NCBI GenBank assembly: GCA_949372645.1
Contig: CASIAP010000014.1
Coordinates: 1 to 42,490 of the forward strand
From: Candidatus Poseidoniaceae archaeon
GTDB taxonomy: Archaea > Thermoplasmatota > Poseidoniia > Poseidoniales > Poseidoniaceae
Direction of reading: 5' to 3'
Length of the DNA: 42,490 nucleotides
The position numbers were made by a program, and so were the translations under genes. Below, piece after piece: positions 1 to 9,567 of this stretch; position 1 is the first letter of the stretch; every line of letters begins with the position of its first letter. The notes beneath the pieces are model-generated. The model had not been told where the DNA came from. It saw only the letters and a list, made by a program, of their open reading frames with translations, and searched no databases.

Positions 1-82
1 TGCCGGGGGCAGGATTCGAACCTGCGAAGCTTTACGCAGAGGATCTTGAGTCCACCCCCTTTGACCGCTCGGGAACCCCGGC
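1..82 (-). tRNA. tRNA-Leu (anticodon CAA)
   Basis: The minus strand folds as a type II tRNA. The 7-bp acceptor stem pairs bases 2-8 with 76-82. The T arm (9-25) has stem GCAGG/CCTGC and loop TTCGAAT. The seven-base anticodon loop CTCAAGA lies at 44-50, giving anticodon CAA (46-48), and a 13-base variable region lies at 26-38. Base 1 would be discriminator A; the CCA end, if encoded, lies outside the window. The anticodon stem (39-43 with 51-55) has one T-T mismatch at the second pair. CAA reads the leucine codon TTG. Confidence 0.93.
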
Positions 83-114
83 TTATTGTTGAGGGTAGAA
101 CCAACTGTTTTTGA

Positions 115-3100
115 CTATTCCTCTTGAGTTAAATCAACTAAATCCTTCGGACGAGGGGGAGGTTGAGTTCGATGGTCCATTGCAGAATGGACTTGATGTG
201 TCGTGAATTGATTATTTTTTTCCCGCCGATGAAGAAGTGCAGCTACAAAAACTCCACTTGAGAGAAGGAAAACAAGCCCTGCAAAACCAAGGCTTGTAAC
301 AGATTGACTGCTTTTCTGTTGTTCGATTTGAACATCAGCAACAGGAGCGGGAACATTACCCGTAAAATTGATAATTTTTACTGTAATGCCCAAACGACCA
401 GTCTTCCAAGCCTCAACTTTCCATTCAAAATCAACCCAAGAGCCTCCTTCAATCATGCTCGAATTCGATGCTAAAACGCGTCCGAGATCATCGTAACATT
501 CAACCGTCATGTTTCCTGAAAGGACTCCAACATTAGAAACTCGAACAAAGATTGAGAGTAGTTCACCGACTTCAGGCCTATATGGAGTCACAATAATGTC
601 TTCAAACTGTGGCTCAAAGGCCATCCAACGAAACTGAGGTGTTAGTGGTGATCCTTCGGTTCCAAATCCTAAGATTGATCTCCCTGATATGTCGCTACCG
701 TTAAACCAAACCACTAATTGATCATCACGAACAAGTAACGACTCATTTGATGGCTGAAGGTTCACTCTCGATGAAAAGGTATACGCTGAACCTGTTTCAC
801 TGAAATAATCAAGGTTTGCTGATCCTGCTGAATTTTCCACTTTTATTCCATCTCGAGTGAAATGCCAATACATTTCCACTGAATTTTTATTCATTCCAAC
901 TTCATCACTAATGATTATGATCACTTCTTCATCATATGAATTCGAATTGATATACGAAAGTATTCCAGGTGGTATGGATAAGATTGGGTTCTCTTGGTCA
1001 AAGTGAATGTCAAAGGTATGGGAAAAGGTGAATCCTGGGAGTCCAATTACTTCCAAGTCTAATGAAGCCAGTTCATACTTAAGAATCGAGGAATTGAAAT
1101 GAAGTAACATGGAAAGATTTCCTGTAGGTAAGAAGCTGGTATTTTGTAGAACTGTACGCTCTGTGTCAGAAAGAGTGGCTTGTAGGTATACTGACGCTGG
1201 CAGATATTGTGCTGGAATCGTAGTATTTGCATGGTAGAGAGTGGTTTGGATGAGTACATCATCATCGGCATGGACCCACAGTTCAGTGGGGGCTAGAGTG
1301 CCCGATGGTTCGGTTCTATCAGTCATTTCAATTGGACCAAGATAAAGTTCAGTAGACAACTCCCAATCAAAGACGGTTAGGCGCGATAAACCCAACCCGA
1401 GGTTTTGACCTTCATCAAAAATTTTCAATGAGGGGGTACCTGTCAAACTTGAGGCATTGGCTACATTCCATGCAATGCGGAATTTGATATCGATCTGCCA
1501 CTTTGCCTGTAACGGTATTTTTGATATCTGGATGAATGGAGGGGTTTCAAAGCATGTGGTATCGAAAAGAACATCGCCGAATCGAGGAGAATATTTGATT
1601 GAACAGTCTTCGCTTTGTTCACGACTGAGAAGAGCCAATTCTACATAATCAAGTGATGAAATACCGTTTCCATCGGTAAGAGTAAATGAAAAAGTATGCT
1701 CATTCCCAATGAGAAGAGACGAATTATGAAGATCAAAGGTAAGCGTTTCAGTATCAATCAGTGTGTCATATCGTTCTTGGATTTGGAAGGTGGCTAAATC
1801 GTGTTGCTCTCCGAATCCACCTCCACCAAGAAGACTGTTTCCAGCCAAATCAAAACCTACGACAACGATGCTTGCTTTTCCAGAGGGACGCCCTGCAGGT
1901 AGAATTTCTTGCCATGAGAGAAGTGGAAGGTCTATTTCTGCTGAAGTCAATCCCGAATTAAAGGGAATCGTTTGGCTCACATATTCCTGTTCTTCCATCT
2001 CTCCGTTTCCATTTGAATCATGACTTGCCTCAAGCCAATAATAGAATTGAATGGAATTTGACAATCCTTCAGAATCTTGAAGCATTAATCTCAATGCCAC
2101 GTCTTGCTGTGCAGTCCAAATATAATCATCAGCTGGTGTTGAAACACCTGAATCTAAGATGAGTAAAGTTGTCGCCATAGGTTGAATTTTATCAAAGAGG
2201 AATTCAATATTTTGTAATGGGTTTGTTTGATCTGAACTGGTCGAGGTGTTTTCTGTTAGCGGACCAGGACGTTCAACATGAGGTGAGAGCAAGATGCGAG
2301 TATTACTTGGCAGGTCCTCAGTATCTGCAGGGGCTTGGATTGAAACCGAGAAACCCCCATTTGAGTCAACGTCGACGTACCATGATGAGTTCCAGTCAAT
2401 GTGTTCATTTGGCCATTGGTCTGGTCCACCGCTCAAATTGAGTGGAGGTACTGCTGTTGCATCAATCCGTATTTGAGCATCCCCTAAGCCAATGAAGGCG
2501 TCAGATACTCCTTCGAACCGGACTTTACCGGTCGCTAGCATATTTTGGCTTGCGTTGAGATGGAATGGCCATTGAGGATTTGACCAATCACTCAGTATAC
2601 GATTCGAATCATCGATGACATTGAAATCAATGACTTCTAAGTCATTCTCAATTTCGTTAAACGAGGTTTGTCGGAAGAGATGTGTCGGACCGGTTGAAAA
2701 ACCATCAACATCAGTACCTTTGGCAAAGATGTAGATATCATCAACATCATCCATCAGCCAATGACTTGTAAAAGCCCATTCCACCGAACATGTGTTTTGA
2801 GTACATTGTATTGTGGATTGGTTTTCAATTATCGAAGCGAAGCCAACACCGTAGAGTTGACGAAATTGAGGTGATGTATCGAGGTTATATGCTTCTACTT
2901 CAACAAAGTAGTCCCCATATGAATCCGATGAAGAGAGAGTGAAAAGAATCGATGATAAATCAGGGGCATCCCAATCTAAAGAATGGGCACTACCTCTCCA
3001 ATGTTGAGTCTCAAAAATGATGGTTTGTCCAGGGAGCCAACGCGTGTGAGTTGGAGGCACTATCTGGTCAACCAGTTTTGTTTGCGTTGAATAGGTTAAA

Positions 3101-6100
3101 TTGACCAACACTGAACCTATGGAGGTCTGAACCTTGATTGGAATATCTAAGATCGGTGCTGGAGATGTGTTGTAGGCATATTGAAGAATACTGTTCAGTG
3201 TTTGGTGAGAAAGTTGAGTGGTCAAGGATTGATGATGAGGAATGAATTGTAATTGCGTGAATATAGCTGTAAAGTTTCCTTTCAATTGTAATTGAATGAC
3301 ACATGTATCTAAATGGGCGGTGAGTTGTATTTGACTATGGCATGTTCCTGTTGTTTGTATTCTTTGATATTGAATCGGTAATACCTCCTCAAATGACTCA
3401 CCTTGAGTAAACGGGACGTGTCGTATCCAAGCAGGAGTACCGTCTGTTTCAACTGCCATCAAGAAACTGAGATCATATGATGAAACGGTTTGTCCTGTTT
3501 CTTCACCACGAGCAATAAGTACTGTCAGATTAGCAATCGTTAGCCCCTCTGCATGAGTAAAAACAAGCGATTGGTTGCCAGTAATAGGGTTTGAATCCAA
3601 GGTATCAATAGTGAAGAAATTACGATTTAATCCAAAATCATGACTGGCATTAGATTCAGGCCAAGAAAATACTTCAGTGTGCTCAATACCCAATTCAATC
3701 ACAGGTTGAATTGGTGCACTAGCACAAAGAGGCTCGAAGAGGAATCCTGTGAGGGAGTCTCCCGGGAACCATGTCAATGAAAAATCTGTAGCTAATTGAG
3801 GCCGACCTTGCCGTTCGATTTTTTGGGTTAAGGTTGGACGATAGGTTTCATCCCATTGGCTGGAAATTACCGAATATTGTCCATGTGTTGTGGTGAGATT
3901 ACCGGCAATGGTTTGGAATTCTGCTTTTTGAAATGGGCAGATTGCGTTTGTAGTCCAAAGTAAAGAGACCAGATTCGTTGTTGCTTGGGATACAATCGCA
4001 TTATCACTATCCAGTTGGAGATCGTGAAGATTTGAACCGCTGTATTCTCCAAGGTATGAGAGGTGATAGCCATCAAAGAAGGTCAGTGTCCCAATAGATA
4101 ATCGCTCGATATAGGGCGTAACCAAGCGATCAAGGCTCACCATATGAGCGCGGACATACAAGTGAGGGAATTGAGTTACATCAAAGGGTAAATCAAGAGG
4201 TAGCGTTTGATTTTGATAGCCTACAATCGGAGTACCATTTATATCGAGAATATCAAATCGTACAGTTGTATTCTCTGGTTCATGAACAAACCCATCCAAT
4301 TGCCCCCATCCGAAGAGTGGGTCGGGATTCAAAAGCTCAGAGGTCCAAGTACCTGCAGGCTCATACACATCAATTTCGATTCCAGCGTCATCAATGTACC
4401 AACCATCCAACTCGACCAGTTGATCTGAGAAAAAGCTGAATTTGGCACGAACGGTAGAACCTGTGAGGTTCGATAAATCGTATTCTTTAAGATCAAAGCC
4501 TCGTTGAACATTATGGCACCCACCAACAACAGTTGAACCGTCAAAAATTCCTTGGTTGAAAAAGGGAGAGAAACTGTTCACTGTCGACAACTGGTCATGG
4601 AACGTGCCAAAACTTGGCGGTATAAACCACCACGACTCGCCACCATCCGTTGAAAGGGACACTGTGCCACCGTCCCAGTCCGGTTCAGTACAAATCCAAC
4701 TTCGGAAAGTGAGTCGAGAAGTCGAATTCTCTGGGATGGTATATTCTGGTGAGTACAAATCAGTCCACATATCACTTCGATATTCATCATCCAAATAGAT
4801 ACCAGCACCGTTCATTCCAGAGTGCCAAACACCAGGGCCAAAACCAGACGAATTACTGGTCGAACCTACTTCCCAACGTCGATTTGATTGTGCCCATAAT
4901 GACCAACCCGCAGGTAATGCATCACCTGAATCAAAATCATAGGTTGTGGTTTTAGGAACATTATGTTCGAATTGTGAAAGCCATTGCCATTCATTTGGAA
5001 CTGCAAAACTTTCGATCCAACCATCGATAGAACCGTTGACTCCAGTTGGAGTATTTGTGAAGTTTTTCAGGCGGTGTATGACTTCACTCGAAGTTCCACG
5101 ATTGGTCCAAACACTCACATCATCAAGAGCAATTCCTTCCCAACCTGTCGAGGCTGTTCCACCGTAATTGATTTGCGAATCCGTTTCGACACTGAACCGA
5201 AGAAGTGCCTGGCTTGCATTTTGTGGAGCGTTGATTGTCCATGGGAGTGAATAACGCACTGGGCACCATTCATTTGATGAATCTGCGCCATTAAACCAGC
5301 GACCACTGCAAATTGCACCCATTGATGGATGACCTGGATAGGTCGAAATTGGAGTATAACTCGAGCCATTGTTGAGTGAAAGCCATGCACTGAGAGAATC
5401 TGTTGCCCCACCTTGAATATCCCAATTGGCCCAAACCTCTAATTCGACATTTTGACCAGTCATGTTTGAAAGGTTGACAGGGAGTATCAAGACACCATTT
5501 GCATTCGCAGAATAATCTCCGGTCAAGTTACCATGAAACCATGCCCCTGAATCATCACCTTGATTGTACACTACGAAATTATCCACAAACCATCCTCCTC
5601 TCGCTCCAAGAGTGGAACTGGTCTGGAAGCAGAGTCGAAATTGAACGGTCGTCTGCATATCTGTTACATAATCATCAAGTTGGAATCGTGAATGACCCCA
5701 ATTACTGTCTTGCCCATTCCAAACAGTTGGAGGTGAATGGGTTAAATTTGAAAATGAGGAATAACCACTCAAAGGTGAAAGTAAATCCCAAGACCCATTT
5801 GTAGTTCTCATTTCGATCCATGCGGCATCATCATCAAAGAGAGCCGTCCAATGTTCAAAGGTAAGAGAATAATTATTCACAAAGGTTGGAGTCGTAATAG
5901 ATGGTGAGCGAAGGCATCCTTCCATATCTGGTCCAAGGTCACCTTGTGCATATGTCGATAAAAAGCCAATCGAATTCGAACCATTGGTCGGAACAGGCAT
6001 ACCCGAATTCGATGAAAAAGGAACAATACTTGGTTGTTGGATGGACCACACTTCATGGTCACTACCAGTCCCTAACCATCCAGGTGCTACGACAACCGAT

Positions 6101-6525
6101 GATTCAAAGTCCGTGATGGTTCCAAGTGATGAATTTGTAGCTAAAGTGAGCTTGCCTCCATGTCCTATACCGTTGGTCAAATGATGCGTCCCATTCCATT
6201 GATTTGATGCTGAAACACCGTATTGAGTTCCATTACTAGTTGAGACGTTCCAAAGAGGTTCAACATCAAGACTTCCATTCAAGAAAGTTTGATTTGAAGG
6301 AACCAAAATGGTCGAAGATAAACTGGTATTGACGCTTGATTGATTCAGCCCCGGGTGAAAAAAAAGGTCACCTGTCGTATCTTGATTGGGCTCAGGAAGT
6401 AAGGTCGAGGAAAAAGATGCATCCGTGGCAGCACCAAGCATCCCACTTAGCATTAAAAAAGCCAATAAAAAAGCAGTACATGACGAGCGCCGAAGGTCGC
6501 TGGATGAACCGAATTTTTTCAGCAC
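115..6525 (-). CDS. Giant secreted, membrane-anchored multidomain surface protein
   Basis: About 2136 residues. The frame stays open upstream to a TTG at 6645, but that start would overlap the divergent gene at 6638. The GTG at 6525 is preferred because it is followed by a lysine/arginine patch and a hydrophobic signal segment (about residues 18-32). Roughly residues 140-320, 330-480 and 500-740 each look like a jelly-roll or MAM-like module, ending in GGWFVDN, ALDDVSVW and GWYIDDAG respectively. Later parts resemble Ig-like beta domains, and a CARDB-like domain precedes the C-terminal transmembrane helix. A short cytoplasmic tail has basic residues, then QPPPRPKD and an acidic end. There are many N-x-S/T sequons, as expected for a glycosylated archaeal surface protein. 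No catalytic motif is recognised, so adhesion or substrate binding is an inference. It could also be part of a secreted degradative complex. Confidence 0.8.
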   Translation of the reverse strand: MLKKFGSSSDLRRSSCTAFLLAFLMLSGMLGAATDASFSSTLLPEPNQDTTGDLFFHPGLNQSSVNTSLSSTILVPSNQTFLNGSLDVEPLWNVSTSNGTQYGVSASNQWNGTHHLTNGIGHGGKLTLATNSSLGTITDFESSVVVAPGWLGTGSDHEVWSIQQPSIVPFSSNSGMPVPTNGSNSIGFLSTYAQGDLGPDMEGCLRSPSITTPTFVNNYSLTFEHWTALFDDDAAWIEMRTTNGSWDLLSPLSGYSSFSNLTHSPPTVWNGQDSNWGHSRFQLDDYVTDMQTTVQFRLCFQTSSTLGARGGWFVDNFVVYNQGDDSGAWFHGNLTGDYSANANGVLILPVNLSNMTGQNVELEVWANWDIQGGATDSLSAWLSLNNGSSYTPISTYPGHPSMGAICSGRWFNGADSSNEWCPVRYSLPWTINAPQNASQALLRFSVETDSQINYGGTASTGWEGIALDDVSVWTNRGTSSEVIHRLKNFTNTPTGVNGSIDGWIESFAVPNEWQWLSQFEHNVPKTTTYDFDSGDALPAGWSLWAQSNRRWEVGSTSNSSGFGPGVWHSGMNGAGIYLDDEYRSDMWTDLYSPEYTIPENSTSRLTFRSWICTEPDWDGGTVSLSTDGGESWWFIPPSFGTFHDQLSTVNSFSPFFNQGIFDGSTVVGGCHNVQRGFDLKEYDLSNLTGSTVRAKFSFFSDQLVELDGWYIDDAGIEIDVYEPAGTWTSELLNPDPLFGWGQLDGFVHEPENTTVRFDILDINGTPIVGYQNQTLPLDLPFDVTQFPHLYVRAHMVSLDRLVTPYIERLSIGTLTFFDGYHLSYLGEYSGSNLHDLQLDSDNAIVSQATTNLVSLLWTTNAICPFQKAEFQTIAGNLTTTHGQYSVISSQWDETYRPTLTQKIERQGRPQLATDFSLTWFPGDSLTGFLFEPLCASAPIQPVIELGIEHTEVFSWPESNASHDFGLNRNFFTIDTLDSNPITGNQSLVFTHAEGLTIANLTVLIARGEETGQTVSSYDLSFLMAVETDGTPAWIRHVPFTQGESFEEVLPIQYQRIQTTGTCHSQIQLTAHLDTCVIQLQLKGNFTAIFTQLQFIPHHQSLTTQLSHQTLNSILQYAYNTSPAPILDIPIKVQTSIGSVLVNLTYSTQTKLVDQIVPPTHTRWLPGQTIIFETQHWRGSAHSLDWDAPDLSSILFTLSSSDSYGDYFVEVEAYNLDTSPQFRQLYGVGFASIIENQSTIQCTQNTCSVEWAFTSHWLMDDVDDIYIFAKGTDVDGFSTGPTHLFRQTSFNEIENDLEVIDFNVIDDSNRILSDWSNPQWPFHLNASQNMLATGKVRFEGVSDAFIGLGDAQIRIDATAVPPLNLSGGPDQWPNEHIDWNSSWYVDVDSNGGFSVSIQAPADTEDLPSNTRILLSPHVERPGPLTENTSTSSDQTNPLQNIEFLFDKIQPMATTLLILDSGVSTPADDYIWTAQQDVALRLMLQDSEGLSNSIQFYYWLEASHDSNGNGEMEEQEYVSQTIPFNSGLTSAEIDLPLLSWQEILPAGRPSGKASIVVVGFDLAGNSLLGGGGFGEQHDLATFQIQERYDTLIDTETLTFDLHNSSLLIGNEHTFSFTLTDGNGISSLDYVELALLSREQSEDCSIKYSPRFGDVLFDTTCFETPPFIQISKIPLQAKWQIDIKFRIAWNVANASSLTGTPSLKIFDEGQNLGLGLSRLTVFDWELSTELYLGPIEMTDRTEPSGTLAPTELWVHADDDVLIQTTLYHANTTIPAQYLPASVYLQATLSDTERTVLQNTSFLPTGNLSMLLHFNSSILKYELASLDLEVIGLPGFTFSHTFDIHFDQENPILSIPPGILSYINSNSYDEEVIIIISDEVGMNKNSVEMYWHFTRDGIKVENSAGSANLDYFSETGSAYTFSSRVNLQPSNESLLVRDDQLVVWFNGSDISGRSILGFGTEGSPLTPQFRWMAFEPQFEDIIVTPYRPEVGELLSIFVRVSNVGVLSGNMTVECYDDLGRVLASNSSMIEGGSWVDFEWKVEAWKTGRLGITVKIINFTGNVPAPVADVQIEQQKSSQSVTSLGFAGLVFLLSSGVFVAALLHRREKNNQFTTHQVHSAMDHRTQPPPRPKDLVDLTQEE

Positions 6526-6637
6526 TGGGAAAACACCTCGCTCCGCGAGAATCGGCCATGGATTATCAATCAGCGCGCTTGATGTTTGATAATTCACCGA
6601 TGAAGGGTTCAAAGTATGTCGGCCATAGGAGTGAACG
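6526..6637. promoter_or_regulatory. Divergent intergenic region between giant surface gene and GINS51
   Basis: This 112-base stretch must hold both promoters. On the plus strand TTTGATAATTC (near 6587-6596) resembles a TATA element about 45 bases before the ATG at 6638. GGAG (6628-6631) then gives a Shine-Dalgarno-like site that supports that start. On the minus strand GATAATC near 6561-6567 is a weaker candidate for the gene starting at 6525. No experimental support is available. Confidence 0.4.
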
Positions 6638-7654
6638 ATGTCCAACCTCGGCGACCTTGACAGTGCTCAGTCGCGTGAGGTCGAAGAGCAGTTATTTGCC
6701 ACCCACCGGTTGCAAATAAACCGTCATGTACCCGTCCCACTCCCGCGTCAGGATTTTTGGAGTATGGTTCACCAATTGCTTAAGAGTTTAGATTCCGAAA
6801 TCCAAAATATGTTGATGAAAGGCATGACTGGTATGCGTTTACAGAATTTACAAAAGCGACAAGCAAACATTCGGCTCATCGCATCCGAGTTAGCTCGTAA
6901 GCGGTTAGTCGCATTGATGCAGCACGTATCATCTCAATCGTTACGAACATCCACTCAGCCAGGTATTACTCAAGATTTGCCCGCACTCGACTGGCAGCGT
7001 CACGATCCGGCAGAGAAAGCAATTTATCACATGATGCAAGTTCAAATTGATCGGTTCAAAATGGAAGTCGATTGGAATTCGATGCAAAATGGAATCGCTG
7101 GGGAAACGATTCAAGGACAAACTCGGCATGCACCAGGTACGGTTCAACTCGATTCCTTCATCGAAACAAATCTCACTGGTTCTGCCCCTCCAGATTTGGC
7201 ATTTGAAGACAGAGAACCTCCTACTGAAGCATTCGACTCAACTGCAGATGAAGAAGAGCGCTTCATCGATGAGGAATGGCCAGACTTGGATGAATATATT
7301 CATGCTGATTTAGCCGAAGATGTTTCGAAGAAAGTGGAAGCTGTCAGTGAAGTAAAATCTGTCGACTCAAATGTAAAACATGCAGCTGCTTTAGAATTAG
7401 CCCCTTCAAAGAATGCTTCCCCTCGTATTGAAATGTTTGAGATGGAGGAAGAAGTGGTACTTGAGAAACCGAAAGAAGTTGTTTCTGGTGAAGCTGAACT
7501 TGAGCGTATTCGTGTGTTAATGGCAAGTCCAGAACCCATTGCGACTAAAAATGGTGAAGAACTTACTCTCGAAGAAGGCGATATACACTTTGTCGATTCA
7601 GAGACTGCCCAGTGGCTTATTGATTCGGGTGTTGCAGAAGCTGCACCGCTTTGA
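6638..7654 (+). CDS. GINS51-like DNA replication protein (Sld5/Psf1-type domain order)
   Basis: Predicted subunit of the archaeal GINS complex, which joins MCM and the Cdc45/RecJ-like protein in the replicative helicase. The first ~155 residues look like the alpha-helical A domain: PLPRQDFW near residue 27, then helices rich in Leu, Arg and Lys, and HDPAEKAIYHMM near residue 127. The last ~50 residues match the small beta B domain, with RIRVLMASPEPIA, then GEELTLEEGDIHFV and a final helix ending in GVAEAAPL. B after A is the GINS51 order. The protein is 338 residues, much longer than typical archaeal GINS51 (about 190), because of a long acidic, low-complexity linker at roughly residues 170-285. 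The ATG follows a GGAG site. It is divergent from the giant surface gene and appears monocistronic. Confidence 0.8.
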   Translation: MSNLGDLDSAQSREVEEQLFATHRLQINRHVPVPLPRQDFWSMVHQLLKSLDSEIQNMLMKGMTGMRLQNLQKRQANIRLIASELARKRLVALMQHVSSQSLRTSTQPGITQDLPALDWQRHDPAEKAIYHMMQVQIDRFKMEVDWNSMQNGIAGETIQGQTRHAPGTVQLDSFIETNLTGSAPPDLAFEDREPPTEAFDSTADEEERFIDEEWPDLDEYIHADLAEDVSKKVEAVSEVKSVDSNVKHAAALELAPSKNASPRIEMFEMEEEVVLEKPKEVVSGEAELERIRVLMASPEPIATKNGEELTLEEGDIHFVDSETAQWLIDSGVAEAAPL

Positions 7655-7761
7655 ACAAATGTACAATCAACAGTCGGTATTTATTGGAAGGAAGTGTGAC
7701 TGTTCTATTGAGAACAGCCTTACGGCCCTACATTTATTGTAAAGTCAATTCGTCAAACGAA

Positions 7762-8091
7762 TCAGTTGACAGAGCGCATTGAAAGTTCAATGCTCACAGT
7801 ATCAGGGATGGAAATACGAGTCACTTGTCGAAGAGCTGATTCGCCCTTTCCGGAGGTGATGTCCATTTCAAGCAAACGCTTGTGGACACGTAGTTCCCAG
7901 TGATCGTATGTCTCAACGCCTTCACCATCAGGTGCTTTGCGAACAGGAACAACCAGGTGTCGTGTAGGCAATGGGATCGGTCCGCGAAGTGAAATACCAC
8001 CACTATCACAAATTGTTTTTATTTGGCTTGCAACTGTATCGATATCACGGTGGTTTTGTCCCGTAAGTTTGATGATTGTTACTGCTGCCAT
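7762..8091 (-). CDS. rpsJ: 30S ribosomal protein S10
   Basis: A 109-residue protein with the S10/uS10 pattern: an N-terminal strand, LTGQNHRDIDTVASQI, then the hallmark loop GPIPLPTRHLVVPVRK and the C-terminal HWELRVHKRLLEMD. S10 sits in the head of the small ribosomal subunit. The gene lies 38 bases after the EF-1alpha stop on the same strand, the tuf-rpsJ order widespread in archaea, so the two are probably cotranscribed. No fusA or rpsG/rpsL is next to them here. The length is normal for archaeal S10. Confidence 0.95.
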   Translation of the reverse strand: MAAVTIIKLTGQNHRDIDTVASQIKTICDSGGISLRGPIPLPTRHLVVPVRKAPDGEGVETYDHWELRVHKRLLEMDITSGKGESALRQVTRISIPDTVSIELSMRSVN

Positions 8092-8129
8092 AGTGATACC
8101 TTCCGATTCCTTCCGATTTTAAGTGAAAA

Positions 8130-9419
8130 TCACTTCTTGTCAATCTTCAAACAAACGCCAGCTGCAACGGTCTTACCCATGTCACGGATAGCGAAGCGAG
8201 AGAGTTCAGGGAACGTGTCCATTTGCTCAATTGCCATTGGTTTGTTAGGTTGGAAACGGATGAGACATGCGTCACCAGTCTTGAGGAAAGACGGGTTAGC
8301 TTCCTTACCAGCTTTGTTCGTCTTCTCGAGAAGTTCGAGGAAACGGACTGCAACTTGTGCGGTGTGTGCGTGGAAAACAGGAGTGTATCCGACGGAAACA
8401 GCCTTTGGAATGTCCATAAGCTGAATTTGTCCAACGAAAGTTTCGTCGTGACGAACGAACATAGGTTCGTTGTCAGTGTATCCTGCAACGTCGCCACGGC
8501 GGATGTCGACTTGAGCTAGACCACGGACGTTGAAACCAACGTTGTCTCCAGGCTCAGCCTTAGGGACCATTGTGTGGTGCATTTCGATCGACTTGACTTC
8601 AGCAGACTTTTGAGAAGGGTTGAAGACGACTGTCTTACCAACATTCAAGGTTCCAGTTTCAATTTTACCGACAGGCACTGTTCCGATACCGGAGATTTTG
8701 TAGACATCCTGAATTGGCAAACGGAGAGGCTTGTTGATTGGCTTGCTTGGCATGGTGAGTTTGTCGATAGCTTCGAAAAGTGTAGGACCTTTGTACCAAG
8801 AACACTTGTCGGACTTTTCATACACGTTGTCTCCGAGCAAAGAAGAAGCAGGGATCATTGGGATATCATCCGGCTTGAATCCAGCCATCTTGAGAAGGTT
8901 ACCAACTTCAGCACAGGCAGTCTTGTACTTTTCTTCAGACCAGTCAACACCTGAAATATCCATTTTGTTGACGTGGACGATGATTTGCTTAACTCCAAGC
9001 ACCTTTGCAAGGAAAGCGTGTTCCTTGGTTTGAGCGTTGACACCGTCGTTAGCAGCACAGAGGAGAACCGCTGCGTCAGCTTGAGAAGCACCAGTAATCA
9101 TGTTCTTAACGAAATCCCGGTGACCTGGAGCGTCAATAACAGTCCAGTAGTAGTTCGGTGTGAAGAATTCTTTGTGAGCAACGTCGATGGTAATACCACG
9201 TTCGCGCTCTTCCTTGAGTCCGTCCATGACGTAAGCAAGACCGAAACCGGCTTTACCAGCTTCAGCAGCGAGTTTTTCATTCTTTTCAATAACGTGGCCT
9301 TCAATATGACCGGAGTCCAAAAGTAGACGTCCGACAGTTGTTGACTTTCCGTGATCGACGTGTCCGATGAACACGATATTTAGGTGAGGCTTGCTCTTAT
9401 CTTCCCATTGACTTCCCAT
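8130..9419 (-). CDS. tuf: Translation elongation factor EF-1alpha
   Basis: A 429-residue GTPase that delivers aminoacyl-tRNA to the ribosome. It carries G1 GHVDHGKST near residue 19, the switch region [12 protein letters not shown]3 [13 protein letters not shown]4 NKMD, and G5 around PASSLLGDN. Beta-barrel domains 2 and 3 follow ([32 protein letters not shown]). The archaeal/eukaryotic signature [10 protein letters not shown] follows the first loop, so this is not bacterial EF-Tu. The ATG has a well-placed AAGGAG site. The gene is followed by rpsJ and preceded by pyruvate kinase on the same strand; the 148-base gap upstream suggests its own promoter. Confidence 0.97.
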   Translation of the reverse strand: MGSQWEDKSKPHLNIVFIGHVDHGKSTTVGRLLLDSGHIEGHVIEKNEKLAAEAGKAGFGLAYVMDGLKEERERGITIDVAHKEFFTPNYYWTVIDAPGHRDFVKNMITGASQADAAVLLCAANDGVNAQTKEHAFLAKVLGVKQIIVHVNKMDISGVDWSEEKYKTACAEVGNLLKMAGFKPDDIPMIPASSLLGDNVYEKSDKCSWYKGPTLFEAIDKLTMPSKPINKPLRLPIQDVYKISGIGTVPVGKIETGTLNVGKTVVFNPSQKSAEVKSIEMHHTMVPKAEPGDNVGFNVRGLAQVDIRRGDVAGYTDNEPMFVRHDETFVGQIQLMDIPKAVSVGYTPVFHAHTAQVAVRFLELLEKTNKAGKEANPSFLKTGDACLIRFQPNKPMAIEQMDTFPELSRFAIRDMGKTVAAGVCLKIDKK

Positions 9420-9427
9420 GGTAATTA

Positions 9428-9433
9428 CTCCTT
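9428..9433 (-). promoter_or_regulatory. Shine-Dalgarno site of tuf
   Basis: The minus strand reads AAGGAG eight bases before the EF-1alpha ATG at 9419, which fixes that start. A TATA-like ACATATTC lies further upstream near 9490-9498, which would imply a leader of several tens of bases; that part is weak. Confidence 0.6.
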
Positions 9434-9567
9434 AGCGAGTCCTCCGAACAACCACCCCTATTTGAAAAGCGCGACGCGCCAACACATAGAAGAATATGTA
9501 CAAATGTAGCGCTATTCTCTCTTTACACTCATCCAGATGGGAATTTTAATACTTTTTCCGCTTCGTT

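Noticed and set aside
6526-6645. N-terminal extension of the giant surface protein to TTG 6645
   Set aside because: It would overlap the divergent GINS51 start, and the signal peptide begins after GTG 6525.
7655-7761. Possible terminator or small RNA between GINS51 and rpsJ
   Set aside because: No clear hairpin, T-tract or RNA family signature is visible.
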